Notes: generated by a model from the letters alone, not told the origin. A DNA stretch of 64,000 bases from Corallococcus soli (GCF_014930455.1 NZ_JAAIYO010000007.1:310001-374000), one strand, 5' to 3'. Numbered from the stretch's first letter, positions 7,615 through 15,518 are shown. Numbers and translations: made by a program.

Positions 7615-9434
7615 TCGAAATGGTCCACGGCTCGCAGGTAGACGGTGCTCTTGATGATCGCGGTCTCCTCCGTACTGCCGCTCAAGAGGGGCATGCCGCG
7701 ATTGACTCCCCACCCATCGAGAATCTCCAGGCAGACAGGGTAGCGCGCCCCCGTACTCGTGCGGACTTCGGTGAATCGCCCGTAGATGTATTCCCCCCGG
7801 AAGATGCGTCCGAACACCAAGGTTCCTCGCGGGAGTTCGCCCATGGCATCCACCATTCGGAGGCGGGGGGCTTGCCCTTCCCGGATCTCGAAGGGCCTCA
7901 GTCCCCCGTCGAAAACGAATGACCCATCAATCGTGAGGCCCGTGTGAATGCCCAGCTTCCGCATGGCCTCCATGGCCCCGGCAGGGCACTCCTCGGGAGG
8001 TGGCGAGGGGCGCACCTGGGGGCCGCTGGGGCAGGCCAGGGAGGAGCAGGTGGCAGCGGCGAGCAGGGCGCGGGACACCGCCTTCCGGGTTCGAAGTGGC
8101 TTGAGAGAAACGGGAGGGGTCAGCGTCACGGGTATTTCTTCTTTCCACGAATGCGCCACCTCGGAGGCGACGGCCACAGGGGGAACGGCCACCCACGGAG
8201 GTAGGACTGCGGCCCGGTCAGTTTCCGGTGGAGCCACGGCGGACGCTACTTCCGGGTCCCGCTCCGAAAGGGAAGCGAGTCGGCTTCCCTGAAAGCCACC
8301 CCACGTCACGACCAGCACCACCATCACCGACACGAGCAGCCCCCACCGCTGCCAGCCCCCTCCTGCTCCACGCACGAAACGAGGAGGCGCGGGAAGCGGC
8401 GCGGGCACAGGCCAGGGCATGGCCGGAGGCAGGGGGAACCGCCCCCGGCGAGGCGGCCCCGACTCCTCACCGTGTTCCATCCAGGCCTCGTCCGCCTCGA
8501 CGCCCTCCAGGGCCACGAGCGCCCGCGGCACCTCCGCCACGTCCGGGAACAGCGGCACGTCCCAGCCTCCATCCATCACCAGCGCGGCCAGGGCTTCGTC
8601 CAACGCCCGGGCCCCCTCCCCCCGCGCTTCAGGCGCCTTCGCGAGCAATCGCAGACACAGCAGGCTCAGCACCTCCGGGACGCGCGCGTTGCGCTCGTGC
8701 GGCGGCACCGGAAGCGCGTGGATGACGGCGTGGAGTTCCGTAGCTGTGTCCGGCGCCCCGAAGGGACGCCGGTCCGTGAGCATCCAGTAGAGCACCACGC
8801 CCAGCGCATAGAGGTCATCCGCGCGCGTGGCCTCATAGTGCGCGTCCTCGTCCCGCCCATGGTCCCGCCGGAAGGCCAGGGACTCCGGGCTGCGGTACTG
8901 CGGCGTGCCGGGCGGCAGGATGCCCTGGGTCAGCCGGGGCGCTCCCGCGTAATGGCCCACACCCACGTCCAGCAGCACCGCCTGCCCGGTCGCCTCGCGC
9001 ACCTGGATGTTGGACTCCTTGATGTCCCGGTGCAGCGCGAGCCCGTCATGCAGTGCCTCCAGCCCCCGCGCGAGGTCCCGCATCAGCGCCACCACGCGCC
9101 GGGCGCTGGGATTCTCCTCGCGCACCCACCGGTACAGCGTGCGGCCTTCGACCAACTCCATGGCCAGGTAGAACCACTTCGGCTGTCGCTCCGGATGCAG
9201 CCCGCAGTGGCGGAAGCCCACCACGTTCGGGTGGTCCAGGCGCATCAGGATGGCCACCTCCCGCTCCGCCCACCCGCCCATGCCTCCATGCGCCTGGAGC
9301 TTCAACGCGAAGGACTCGCCTCCACGCCGGGCCCGGTACACCGCGCCACTGGCCCCCTGGCCCAGCAGCATCTCCACGATGAACCCGCCGACGTCCGTGC
9401 CCGGCGATAGATTCGCGAAGTGCTGGCCGTTCAC
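7611..9434 (-). CDS. Membrane-anchored Ser/Thr protein kinase with DFG changed to DVG
   Basis: A 607-residue eukaryotic-type kinase. The glycine loop LGQGASGAVY spans residues 24-33, the ATP lysine is Lys45, the catalytic loop HRDIKESN has Asp137 and Asn142, and the metal-binding Asp156 is in DVG instead of DFG. A single membrane span lies late in the protein (GLLVSVMVVLVVTW), followed by a Pro-rich linker and an extracytoplasmic C-terminal region with paired Cys. It is translationally coupled to the DUF2381 gene, so the two probably work together. The start was placed at GTG 9434, just before the kinase fold, with AGAGGG upstream; the frame is open to 9602 but that part has no kinase similarity. 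Confidence 0.87.
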   Translation of the reverse strand: MNGQHFANLSPGTDVGGFIVEMLLGQGASGAVYRARRGGESFALKLQAHGGMGGWAEREVAILMRLDHPNVVGFRHCGLHPERQPKWFYLAMELVEGRTLYRWVREENPSARRVVALMRDLARGLEALHDGLALHRDIKESNIQVREATGQAVLLDVGVGHYAGAPRLTQGILPPGTPQYRSPESLAFRRDHGRDEDAHYEATRADDLYALGVVLYWMLTDRRPFGAPDTATELHAVIHALPVPPHERNARVPEVLSLLCLRLLAKAPEARGEGARALDEALAALVMDGGWDVPLFPDVAEVPRALVALEGVEADEAWMEHGEESGPPRRGRFPLPPAMPWPVPAPLPAPPRFVRGAGGGWQRWGLLVSVMVVLVVTWGGFQGSRLASLSERDPEVASAVAPPETDRAAVLPPWVAVPPVAVASEVAHSWKEEIPVTLTPPVSLKPLRTRKAVSRALLAAATCSSLACPSGPQVRPSPPPEECPAGAMEAMRKLGIHTGLTIDGSFVFDGGLRPFEIREGQAPRLRMVDAMGELPRGTLVFGRIFRGEYIYGRFTEVRTSTGARYPVCLEILDGWGVNRGMPLLSGSTEETAIIKSTVYLRAVDHFE

Positions 9435-9590
9435 GCGTCCGCCCTCTGCTCCTGGAAGCCCCCGTGTCACCCCGCCGGGGCATGGCGACACCTGGAGGAA
9501 TTGGAGTCTAATGCCGGTAAGACTTCTCAAGTCGAGTCCTGTTCCAGGACAGGCCCGGGAACTTTTTTCCGCTAGGCTCCGCACCCACGC

Positions 9591-9938
9591 ATGGATGAAC
9601 AATTGGGGAAGAAGGTGGGCAAGGCCGCGCGCGAAGCCCGCGCGAGGCTGGGCCTGACGCAGGCGGAGGTCGCCGCCACCGTGGGGATGAACGCCATGGT
9701 CTACAGCCGTGTGGAGCGCGGGAAGATGGTTCCCAGCGCGACGATGCTGTGCAAGCTGAGCATGGCCCTGCGGGTCACGACGGACGAACTGCTGGGACTG
9801 GCCCGGACGGACACGGAAGCCCGCCGCGAGGCCCAGAAGGAGCCCCCCACGCTGCGACGGCTGGTGACCCTCGCGCGCGAGCTGGAAGAAGAGAAGTTGG
9901 AAGCCCTCGTCGCCATGGCCCGCGCGCTGTCCCGCTGA
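9591..9938 (+). CDS. XRE-family helix-turn-helix regulator
   Basis: A 115-residue protein with a Cro/C1-type HTH at about residues 6-62 (LGLTQAEVAATVGMNAMVYS and RVERGKMVPSATML are typical). The C-terminus is a short helical, Glu/Leu-rich segment that may dimerise. It is divergent from the kinase gene; the kinase frame could overlap its start if the longer kinase start were used, which is one more reason to prefer GTG 9434 for the kinase. It may regulate the divergent kinase/DUF2381 operon, but no operator palindrome was recognised. It converges with the truncated kinase gene after 9 bp. Confidence 0.85.
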   Translation: MDEQLGKKVGKAAREARARLGLTQAEVAATVGMNAMVYSRVERGKMVPSATMLCKLSMALRVTTDELLGLARTDTEARREAQKEPPTLRRLVTLARELEEEKLEALVAMARALSR

Positions 9939-9947
9939 ACCCCCGTC

Positions 9948-10778
9948 CTATCCCCGGGGCCCACAGCCCGACGGATGCGACAGCGCAGGGGGCCCCACTC
10001 CCTGGGGAAACAGGTCCTCATCCTCCAGTTCCACCTGATCGCGGACGGCGCTGGTGTCGGAGATGAGGCGCGCCAGTTCCTCCGCCACCTCCTTGCGTCC
10101 ATACAGCCGGCCATCGTTGCGTTGCTGCTCCAGGGCCAGGGCGTCGCGCAGCGCATCGCGCAGCGCGCCCGCGGAGGCCTGCCGTGATTCAGGCTCGCGC
10201 CGCAGGGCCCGCTGGAGCGCGGCGCCGAATGCCTCGGGCAGCTCCGACACCGCGTGGGCCACGTCCTCGGGGGTATAGCGCCGCACCTCCGCCAGCATGC
10301 AGGTCAGCGGCAGGGACGGCTCCTCCTCCACCCGAACGCCATGGTCCGCGTCGGTCGCGCCGCCGTCCAGCGCCGCCTGGAAGAGGTGGCGACCGGTGGC
10401 CAGCTCCAGCAACGAAAGCCCCAGGGAGAAGAGGTCCGAGGCGGGCGTCAGCGGTTCCAGGGCCAGGTACTCCGGCGAGGCATAGGCCACGTCCCCCTTG
10501 CGCAGCAGGCCTTGCGTCTCCACGCGGCCCACCAGCTGCGAGTAGGCGGCACCGAAGTGCGTCAACTTCACCGTCCCGTCCCGCGCCACCCGCACGTTGC
10601 GCGGGCTGACATCCCGGTGCACCAGCCCCAGGGGACGCCCCGCGTCGTCGGTGAGCGAATGGGCATGGTCGAGCGCGTCCGCCAGCTCCGCCCCCACGAA
10701 CAAGGCGAAGGCCACGGACACGGGGCGTCCGCGAAGCGCCATCAGGCACAACACCAGGTCCAGTGAGGTGCTGCTCAC
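9948..10778 (-). CDS. Protein kinase remnant lacking the N-lobe
   Basis: A 276-residue open frame that begins in the middle of a protein kinase fold. The catalytic loop HRDVSPRN (Asp56, Asn61), the activation segment and APE-like ASPEYLAL, and the C-lobe motif SDLFSLGLSLLEL are present. The glycine loop and the ATP-binding lysine are absent, and the DFG Asp is replaced by His74 (THFG). About 100 residues of N-lobe would be expected upstream; none is found in any frame between 10779 and 10860. It is either a decaying gene or a pseudokinase-type fragment. The start codon would be GTG 10778, with no strong ribosome binding site. The final residues are low-complexity and unlike a normal kinase end. 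Confidence 0.6.
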   Translation of the reverse strand: MSSTSLDLVLCLMALRGRPVSVAFALFVGAELADALDHAHSLTDDAGRPLGLVHRDVSPRNVRVARDGTVKLTHFGAAYSQLVGRVETQGLLRKGDVAYASPEYLALEPLTPASDLFSLGLSLLELATGRHLFQAALDGGATDADHGVRVEEEPSLPLTCMLAEVRRYTPEDVAHAVSELPEAFGAALQRALRREPESRQASAGALRDALRDALALEQQRNDGRLYGRKEVAEELARLISDTSAVRDQVELEDEDLFPQGVGPPALSHPSGCGPRG

Positions 10779-10850
10779 CGTCTGAACCTACGGTCCACAC
10801 GAAGTGTGGGAGAGCCACAAAACCCGGGAAGGCTCAGTTCTAGTGGTGGG

Positions 10851-11348
10851 TCATGGCTTAGGCAACGGTGGGAGATAGGCGATGACATCTTCATGGAGTT
10901 CACTCAATCTCTTCCTCCGCTCCTCCCGCTCTGTTTCGGATAGCTCCGCAACACCGTATTTCTCAATGGCGTGCACCATATCGTAGTACGCCCCGAGCCT
11001 CCCTCCAAGACTCTGATCTAGGAGGCCTATGTCGCGTGCTCCGCTCTTGTTCATCTCTTCAACCGAGGAATTCAAGCGCTCAAGAAACCCGTCAATGGTA
11101 GCGGAGTTCTTCTCTGTCCGCCGCCCCTCGCTGAGCAGAGCGGAAATCAGCCATTGCTGCTCGCCTAGGAAACCTAGGAGCCGACAATATGCCTGCGCAC
11201 GGAGCTTCCCCAACTCAAGCACCATGGCTTGATTTCGGCGGTATCGTTCGATGGCTACAGCCAACAGATAGGCTATGCCCGAACCTGCGACAGCAAGCAG
11301 AAACTTGTCGACTACGATGAGGATGACCTTCTCCCAGAACGGATCCAC
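10851..11348 (-). CDS. Hypothetical protein with one N-terminal membrane span, low-GC gene
   Basis: A 165-residue protein of unknown function. The N-terminus is one hydrophobic span (VILIVVDKFLLAVAGSGIAY continues into a basic IERYRRN), and the rest is helical and charged, resembling small membrane-anchored coiled-coil proteins. Codon use differs sharply from the neighbours: many A/T-ending codons such as ata, att and tat, and a base composition near half GC by eye against about 70% around it. This suggests recent acquisition. It lies between a kinase remnant and a non-coding stretch, inside the accessory zone. I do not recognise a family. Confidence 0.65.
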   Translation of the reverse strand: MDPFWEKVILIVVDKFLLAVAGSGIAYLLAVAIERYRRNQAMVLELGKLRAQAYCRLLGFLGEQQWLISALLSEGRRTEKNSATIDGFLERLNSSVEEMNKSGARDIGLLDQSLGGRLGAYYDMVHAIEKYGVAELSETEREERRKRLSELHEDVIAYLPPLPKP

Positions 11349-11554
11349 GAGCCCCTCCTATACGGATGTTGAGAGAGGCCGCGCGTGCGCTGCCCCTCCG
11401 TTCACCACAGCAACTAGTTCAACCGAGATCTAGCCCAGCCACACAGGACCTTCGCGGGAAAGCTCCGGGGTTTTGGTGGAGATTTTCTCGGGGGCATATC
11501 GTGACGCTGGGAGCGCGCAGTTTCCCCCTGTGCCTCCCAGGTCCGCCCCTCATG
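11349..11554. other. Non-coding stretch of reduced GC
   Basis: No frame here has convincing codon usage or a start with a ribosome binding site. The sequence remains less GC-rich than the genome background, like the adjoining low-GC gene, and includes a short ATTTTCTCGG segment and a purine-rich run. It may be the upstream part of the structured RNA proposed next, or remnant DNA. Confidence 0.4.
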
Positions 11555-11680
11555 TCCAAGACCCCGACACGGGGTGGACTCTGAAGAGACGGCGGGGACT
11601 GCTCAGGAGGAAGAACAACCTGTTCCACTCCCTTCAGAGCAGAAAGAAATCAGGGTCCTCTGCGGGACCCTTTTCTTTTG
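11555..11680 (+). ncRNA. Candidate structured non-coding RNA with intrinsic terminator
   Basis: Four nested or successive inverted repeats occur in about 120 bases with no gene: ACCCCG-ACA-CGGGGT (11561-11575); a long-range pair CTCTGAAG (11579-11586) with CTTCAGAG (11632-11639); inside it GAACA-ACC-TGTTC (11613-11625); and finally a terminator stem followed by a T-rich tract (11653-11679). All read in the plus direction, where no protein-coding gene lies upstream (the nearest gene is on the minus strand). The arrangement is what a small RNA transcription unit would look like. No Rfam family is recognised and no promoter was identified, so this is a prediction. Confidence 0.4.
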
Positions 11681-12018
11681 GTACTTGGGTCTCCACGGCT
11701 TGACCTTGAGGCCAGTTGCACCTCCTCCCTGAGCCTTTGGCGCCGCGCGCGCGTGCCAGGGGTGTGCAACCTCTTGATGAAGACGGGGCCCGGAAGCCCG
11801 CGCGGTTCGTGGCGCTCGGCCGGCATCAGCACCTCGCCGTTGGGCCGGCGGTCCACGGTGCGCACGAAGTCGTAGCGGGTCTCCGCGATTTGGAAGAGGA
11901 AGTGCTTCCGTTCGGACGCGACATCGAGGCGATCCAGCAAGGGGGCCGTGTCATCCGGGTGGGGAGTGCCGCGAGGGTCGATGGTGGGCAGGAAGCCGTG
12001 CCTTTCGCTATAGACCTC
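11650..12018 (-). pseudogene. Gene fragment without a proper start, unknown family
   Basis: On the minus strand the frame is open from just after a stop at 12019-12021 and reads protein-like sequence (ERHGFLPTIDPRG, then KHFLFQIAETRYDFVRTVD, RPNGEVLMPAERHEPRGLP, VFIKRLH) with normal high-GC codon usage, but no ATG or GTG precedes the conserved-looking part; the only candidate is an internal TTG at 11940. The last 50 or so codons look random. I read this as the remaining 3' piece of a lost gene. I do not recognise the family. Confidence 0.4.
11652..11680 (+). terminator. Intrinsic terminator
   Basis: Stem GGGTCC (11653-11658) with GGACCC (11665-11670), six-base loop, closed below by an A-T pair and followed directly by TTTTCTTTT. 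This is the best rho-independent terminator in the window and it serves no visible coding gene on the plus strand. Confidence 0.7.
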
Positions 12019-12109
12019 TCAAGTCTACTCCGTGATGGACCTCAATAAAGGCCGACCGAAGCACTCGCGCCTTACCGCTCCCGCTTGAGGGTGGAAACCG
12101 CCGTGTCCT

Positions 12110-12313
12110 TCACTGGGAGGGCGGCTTCAGCTCCTCCGGCAGCCGGTCCCCCGGCGGGCGCTCCAACGTCCCGGGCCGCTCCACTCCGGAGGCAGGGATG
12201 CCCGCGTCAGTCTCGGAGGAGCCCGCGTCGGGGGTGGGCGGAGGCGAAACCGGGGGCTTGTCCGAACAGGCGGTGAGAACCCCGACAACCATCACGAAGA
12301 GCCAGTGGCGCAT
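12110..12313 (-). CDS. Small lipoprotein, hypothetical
   Basis: A 67-residue protein. A short signal peptide leads to the lipobox GVLTAC with Cys at residue 16, then a Pro/Asp/Ser-rich, low-complexity mature part. Such small lipoproteins are common in myxobacteria and have no assigned role. The next gene downstream in transcription order starts beyond the gene fragment, and the one upstream is the frameshifted DUF1775 gene, whose stop is 23 bp away; they could be cotranscribed. Confidence 0.65.
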   Translation of the reverse strand: MRHWLFVMVVGVLTACSDKPPVSPPPTPDAGSSETDAGIPASGVERPGTLERPPGDRLPEELKPPSQ

Positions 12314-12336
12314 GGTCGCTGTGTCCCGGGGCCGCG

Positions 12337-13052
12337 TTAGTACTTCACCCAGATGACCGTGCCCGGATGGATCTGCGTGAGCGGCTGCGTGCCCGGCTCC
12401 TTCTCGATGAGCGCCTGCGTGACGGGGTTGAAGCTGTAGGCCTGCGTGCCGGACCAGACGATGAGCGCGTCCTTGAACACGGTCAGGTCATGCACGTGCT
12501 CCTCCACCGTGTATTGGTTCCAACCCGGAAGCCGCGTGGGCAGCAGGAACAACGACGGGGCGGGTTGTCCGAGGCGGTCGTCCCCGCGTCCGGGTCGTGG
12601 TGGTGTCCGCCGCCGCTCGTGTCCGTCCACGCCACCGTCGTCTCCACGCCTGCGGGCGTACGGCACGTCTGCTCGGTAGGGAAGAACACCGTGGTGAAGG
12701 GCTTCGCGGGCAGCTTCGCGCGCAGGCCCAGGTGGAAGTAGTGCGTGTCCGCCGCCCTCACGTCACCATTCCGGGTCCACGTCACCGCCGTCACCCGACC
12801 CGTCCCATCCTTCTCCACCTCCGCCTTGCCGAACGTGGAGTCCACCGGGCGCACGCCCGTAACGCCCTCCGGAATCATCACCTTCACCCGGTAGGTGTCC
12901 GCGCCATCACACCCGTGGCTCACGGTGAAGTCGGCATCGAAGGAAACGCCCGCGTACGGAGGCGTGGGGCCCGCGACCGCCGCATGCGCGAAGGCAGCGG
13001 TGGAGAAGAGCGAACCCGCGACAGCACACAGTGGACCCAGGGGAAGCTTCAT
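12337..13052 (-). pseudogene. YcnI-like DUF1775 exported protein, frameshifted
   Basis: The first frame starts at ATG 13052 with a Sec signal (VAGSLFSTAAFAHA) followed by the DUF1775 domain (secreted copper-homeostasis protein family, YcnI). After the His-rich GGGHHHD segment the frame runs into sequence that makes no sense, while the normal C-terminus (SLFLLPTRLPGWNQYTVEEH, ending TQIHPGTVIWVKY) continues in another frame to the stop at 12337. The shift lies at about 12555-12570, in a C/G-rich run, and one missing base would restore a single protein of about 238 residues. This is either a real inactivating frameshift or a sequencing error. Copper-linked mbnP-mbnH is 6 kb away. Confidence 0.75.
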
Positions 13053-13146
13053 TGGGCGACTCCAGAAGGAAGGGAGCCTCCCGAATAGCAGCCCTCCCCC
13101 TTGCGCCCGGATGCGGTCGATTGTCGCAGCACTGGAGTCGGGGGGC

Positions 13147-13911
13147 TCAAGGCACGGAGCGTCCGCCGATCTCCGGGAAGCGCTCATAGGTCCTCAGAAG
13201 CGTGTCCAGGTGGGCGGCTTCGTCCAGGTCCATGGGCTCCTCCGTGAGCCGAACCACCCATCCACCTGTCGCGGTACGCCGCGAGCGCGCAAGCAGTTCC
13301 GCGTCACGTGCCGGGTCCGGAAAGCCAATGGCTCGTGCGGCAGCGTCCGACCAGTAGTTCAGCCACCCCAGGCACCGTGGAACCTCCGGCGCGGGGATGG
13401 CCTCTGGAAACTTGAGCGCGGGCAGCCCGCGTGGCGGCTTTCCAGGCCCATACGACTTCGGGCCTGTTTGGTCCGCGATGTCCTGCATCATGGCGGCTGG
13501 AGTCATGTGGCCCCACAGGGCCTGAACGCCTTCCGCGACCTGCACCAACATCTCCGCTGCTGCCGCGATGACGGCCGCGTCGAGCGGCAACTCCGCCTGG
13601 ACATCCAGCAGGGGCTGGCCGCCCGGAGACTGACCCGAGGGTGTAGTCAATCCGCCAATCGTGACCGGATATCGCTCATCACCATTGCAGACGAGCGGGA
13701 ACCTCCCGCGGGCCTCTGACTCAGCAAACCACGCATCACGCTGCGGCAACGCAATTGGCGTCCCTTGTCTGGAGATTTCCCATTCCATGCGCAGACCCGG
13801 GAGAGCCCTTTCCATTCCTTGGATGGCCGCGAGCATGCGGCCTTCGCTGCCCCTGAGCGCCGGGGCGTAGACGGTCAGGACGAGACGATTTGAAGCGGTC
13901 ATCGCCTGCAC
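13147..13911 (-). CDS. DUF5953 family protein, likely immunity-type partner
   Basis: A protein of about 254 residues, cytoplasmic by sequence (no signal or span), matching from memory the myxobacterial DUF5953 family: opening LVLTVYAPAL, GMERALPGLRMEWEIS, ALPQRDAWF, PLVCNGDERYPV, LGWLNYWS and the closing YERFPEIGGR. Its start overlaps the end of the SitA-like gene by 13 bp (ATG 13911; ATG 13902 is also possible), so the two form a two-gene operon. That order, exported lipoprotein first and small cytoplasmic protein second, resembles toxin-immunity pairs; the immunity role is an inference from context. Confidence 0.7.
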   Translation of the reverse strand: MQAMTASNRLVLTVYAPALRGSEGRMLAAIQGMERALPGLRMEWEISRQGTPIALPQRDAWFAESEARGRFPLVCNGDERYPVTIGGLTTPSGQSPGGQPLLDVQAELPLDAAVIAAAAEMLVQVAEGVQALWGHMTPAAMMQDIADQTGPKSYGPGKPPRGLPALKFPEAIPAPEVPRCLGWLNYWSDAAARAIGFPDPARDAELLARSRRTATGGWVVRLTEEPMDLDEAAHLDTLLRTYERFPEIGGRSVP

Positions 13912-14399
13912 CCCGTGACGACGACCTCAAGGGATGGATCTCGTTGCTTCAACGCGGCTTTGTGCGCCTCGCTGCTCACGCCGACGACAAATCCATATCC
14001 GCAGGCTCGCGCGATCTCGCGCTCTTCCTTGAGTTCTTCCACCTGATCCTCGACCACCTGGCTCCTGAGGAAAGCGCTGTACGTGTCAAACTGGTCGGTC
14101 TTGATCTCCCCAAGTCCCAAGGTCGCCGCACCCATGGAGGCGACCGTGCATCTTCCCGTCGGGTCGTGAAACCGGATCCGGTCATGGTCGAGAGCCCCGA
14201 AGCAACGTTCCACCACCACGGACCAGGGCTGGGCGGCCTCCTGGACGACGCACCGGCCCCCATCACGCCAGGGCAACTTCGACGCTCTCTGGAGGTTGGC
14301 GACCCTTGCATTCCAGGCCGCGCTCGCTCTTCGGTCCGGTGTCGACGTAGCGCAAGCCGAGAGGACGAGCAGGAGCATGAAACAGGTGCGGGGATGCAT
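13899..14399 (-). CDS. SitA-like/DUF6310 lipoprotein, apparently with internal deletion
   Basis: A 166-residue lipoprotein (lipobox LVLSAC, Cys at residue 16). The N-terminal part has the pattern RCVVQEAAQPW, VERCFGALDHDRI, RCTVASMGAATLG that I associate with SitA-type/DUF6310 myxobacterial polymorphic toxins delivered by outer-membrane exchange. The C-terminal part (EIKTDQFDTY, CGYGFVVGVSSEAHKAAL, LEVVV) resembles the toxin-side nuclease-like domain of the same proteins. In the full-length forms I recall, a hydrophobic segment and about 100 residues with further conserved His and Asn lie between them; here the two halves are joined directly. It may be a defective toxin, a cassette in change or a minimal form. 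It overlaps the DUF5953 gene. Confidence 0.55.
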   Translation of the reverse strand: MHPRTCFMLLLVLSACATSTPDRRASAAWNARVANLQRASKLPWRDGGRCVVQEAAQPWSVVVERCFGALDHDRIRFHDPTGRCTVASMGAATLGLGEIKTDQFDTYSAFLRSQVVEDQVEELKEEREIARACGYGFVVGVSSEAHKAALKQRDPSLEVVVTGCRR

Positions 14400-14462
14400 G
14401 GAGACGTCCCTCCAATCAAGCGTGCGCGGTGGATCAAGACGCGTCTGCCTTGCGGCGCCGCC

Positions 14463-15335
14463 TCACGGCAGCGCGATGCGTCCCGGTGTCTGGCCCATGC
14501 CCTGTTCGGTGTGACAGCTGTTGCAGTCCCCGTTGGTTTGCGGCGTGACCATCTCCCGGGAGCGGCCAGTCGGGCCCACCAGCCGGACGCGGTAGGGCAG
14601 CGGAAAGGGAGGCTGGAGCGAGCTCGACATGAAGTTGCCCGCTTCGTTGGGCACCAGCGTGAGCCGCACCTCCCCTTGCGCATCCAGGATCTCCACCTTC
14701 ACGTTGGACGACGAGCCCAGCCGGGGGTCGCACCCATCCGCCACGTGCAGCGACGGGAACACCGTGCCCATGAAGAAGTACGCATTGCTGGGCGACTGCT
14801 GCAGATGACAGCTCCGGCACGCGTAGCCAGGCGCCATCCTGGCCCCCGTGCCGCTCGCCTCGCTCCAGAAACTGTCGCTCGCGCACGTCGTCGGCGCGGG
14901 TCCCGCCGGGAGGCTGCCGCACGAGCCCGCGGGCATCCCCGCCTCCAGCCACTGCGTGAGCACCGCGCGCGCTTCGTCCGGAAGAGGCGGCTCCGACTTC
15001 GGAGGCATCGGCGCCGCCGCATTGCCCATCCGCTCCAGGCTGCGCTGCCCCACGCTCTGCTGGGCATGGACCGGGGAGGACCGCTGGAAGTCAGAGCGCG
15101 CGAGCAGCGCCAAGGGCGCGTTCCCCTTCAGCGGCGTGGTGTGACAAGACACGCAGTGCTCCGCCACCACGGCCTTCACGTCACACGGCAACTCGTCCGG
15201 TCCCGGGTCCACACCCGCGTCCACGACGCCCGCATCCGCGTTCCCTGGCCCTTCGGTCCCCGAACAGCCCCACGCCCCCACCAGCAGGGCCGCGAGCCAC
15301 CACCGCCCTATCCCACCACGTCGCAGTCCCGGCAT
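14463..15335 (-). CDS. Tri-haem cytochrome c-type lipoprotein, hypothetical
   Basis: A 290-residue exported protein. Signal peptide with lipobox GAWGC (Cys24), an Ala/Asp/Gly/Pro linker, then three CXXCH haem sites: CVSCH at residue 61, CRSCH near 173 and CNSCH near 274. The middle resembles planctomycete-type cytochrome c domains (MPPKSEPPLPDEARAVLTQW), and a beta-rich segment lies between the second and third haem. Such proteins are assumed to carry electrons at the outer membrane or periplasm. No oxidase or electron-transfer partner is adjacent. Start ATG 15335 puts the signal peptide directly at the N-terminus. Confidence 0.7.
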   Translation of the reverse strand: MPGLRRGGIGRWWLAALLVGAWGCSGTEGPGNADAGVVDAGVDPGPDELPCDVKAVVAEHCVSCHTTPLKGNAPLALLARSDFQRSSPVHAQQSVGQRSLERMGNAAAPMPPKSEPPLPDEARAVLTQWLEAGMPAGSCGSLPAGPAPTTCASDSFWSEASGTGARMAPGYACRSCHLQQSPSNAYFFMGTVFPSLHVADGCDPRLGSSSNVKVEILDAQGEVRLTLVPNEAGNFMSSSLQPPFPLPYRVRLVGPTGRSREMVTPQTNGDCNSCHTEQGMGQTPGRIALP

Positions 15336-15374
15336 GTTCCCGTCCTTCTCGCGGCTCGCCGCGACATGACAATC

Positions 15375-15518
15375 CCGTCACCGCACCCTACATGCGCGAC
15401 GCCAGCCTGGAGACGCTCTCCGACGTGTTGGACCACTCCGCGGCGGGCGGCCAGACGCGGGCCCCGAATGGAGGGCAGACCCGTCCGCTCCAGAGTCCGT
15501 TCGTGCGCGGCTTCACGC
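15375..15518 (+). pseudogene. Degenerate copy of the 3' part of mbnH
   Basis: About 144 bp match the intact mbnH near 6405-6548 at roughly 90% by hand count, in the same orientation. The translated frame keeps PYMRDASLETLSDVLDHSAA and SPFVRGFT. The similarity starts abruptly at CCGTCACCGC and ends just after the FVRGFT codons. No haem motif is included, so it is a non-functional fragment. Together with the DUF2381 fragment at 16358-16474 it repeats, in the same order and orientation, the junction of mbnH and DUF2381 seen at 6.4-6.8 kb. Confidence 0.85.

Noticed and set aside
11400-11450. Possible tRNA or attachment site in the low-GC stretch (a TTCAAC-like segment)
   Set aside because: No cloverleaf arms or acceptor stem could be formed, and there is no integrase gene or matching direct repeat next to it.
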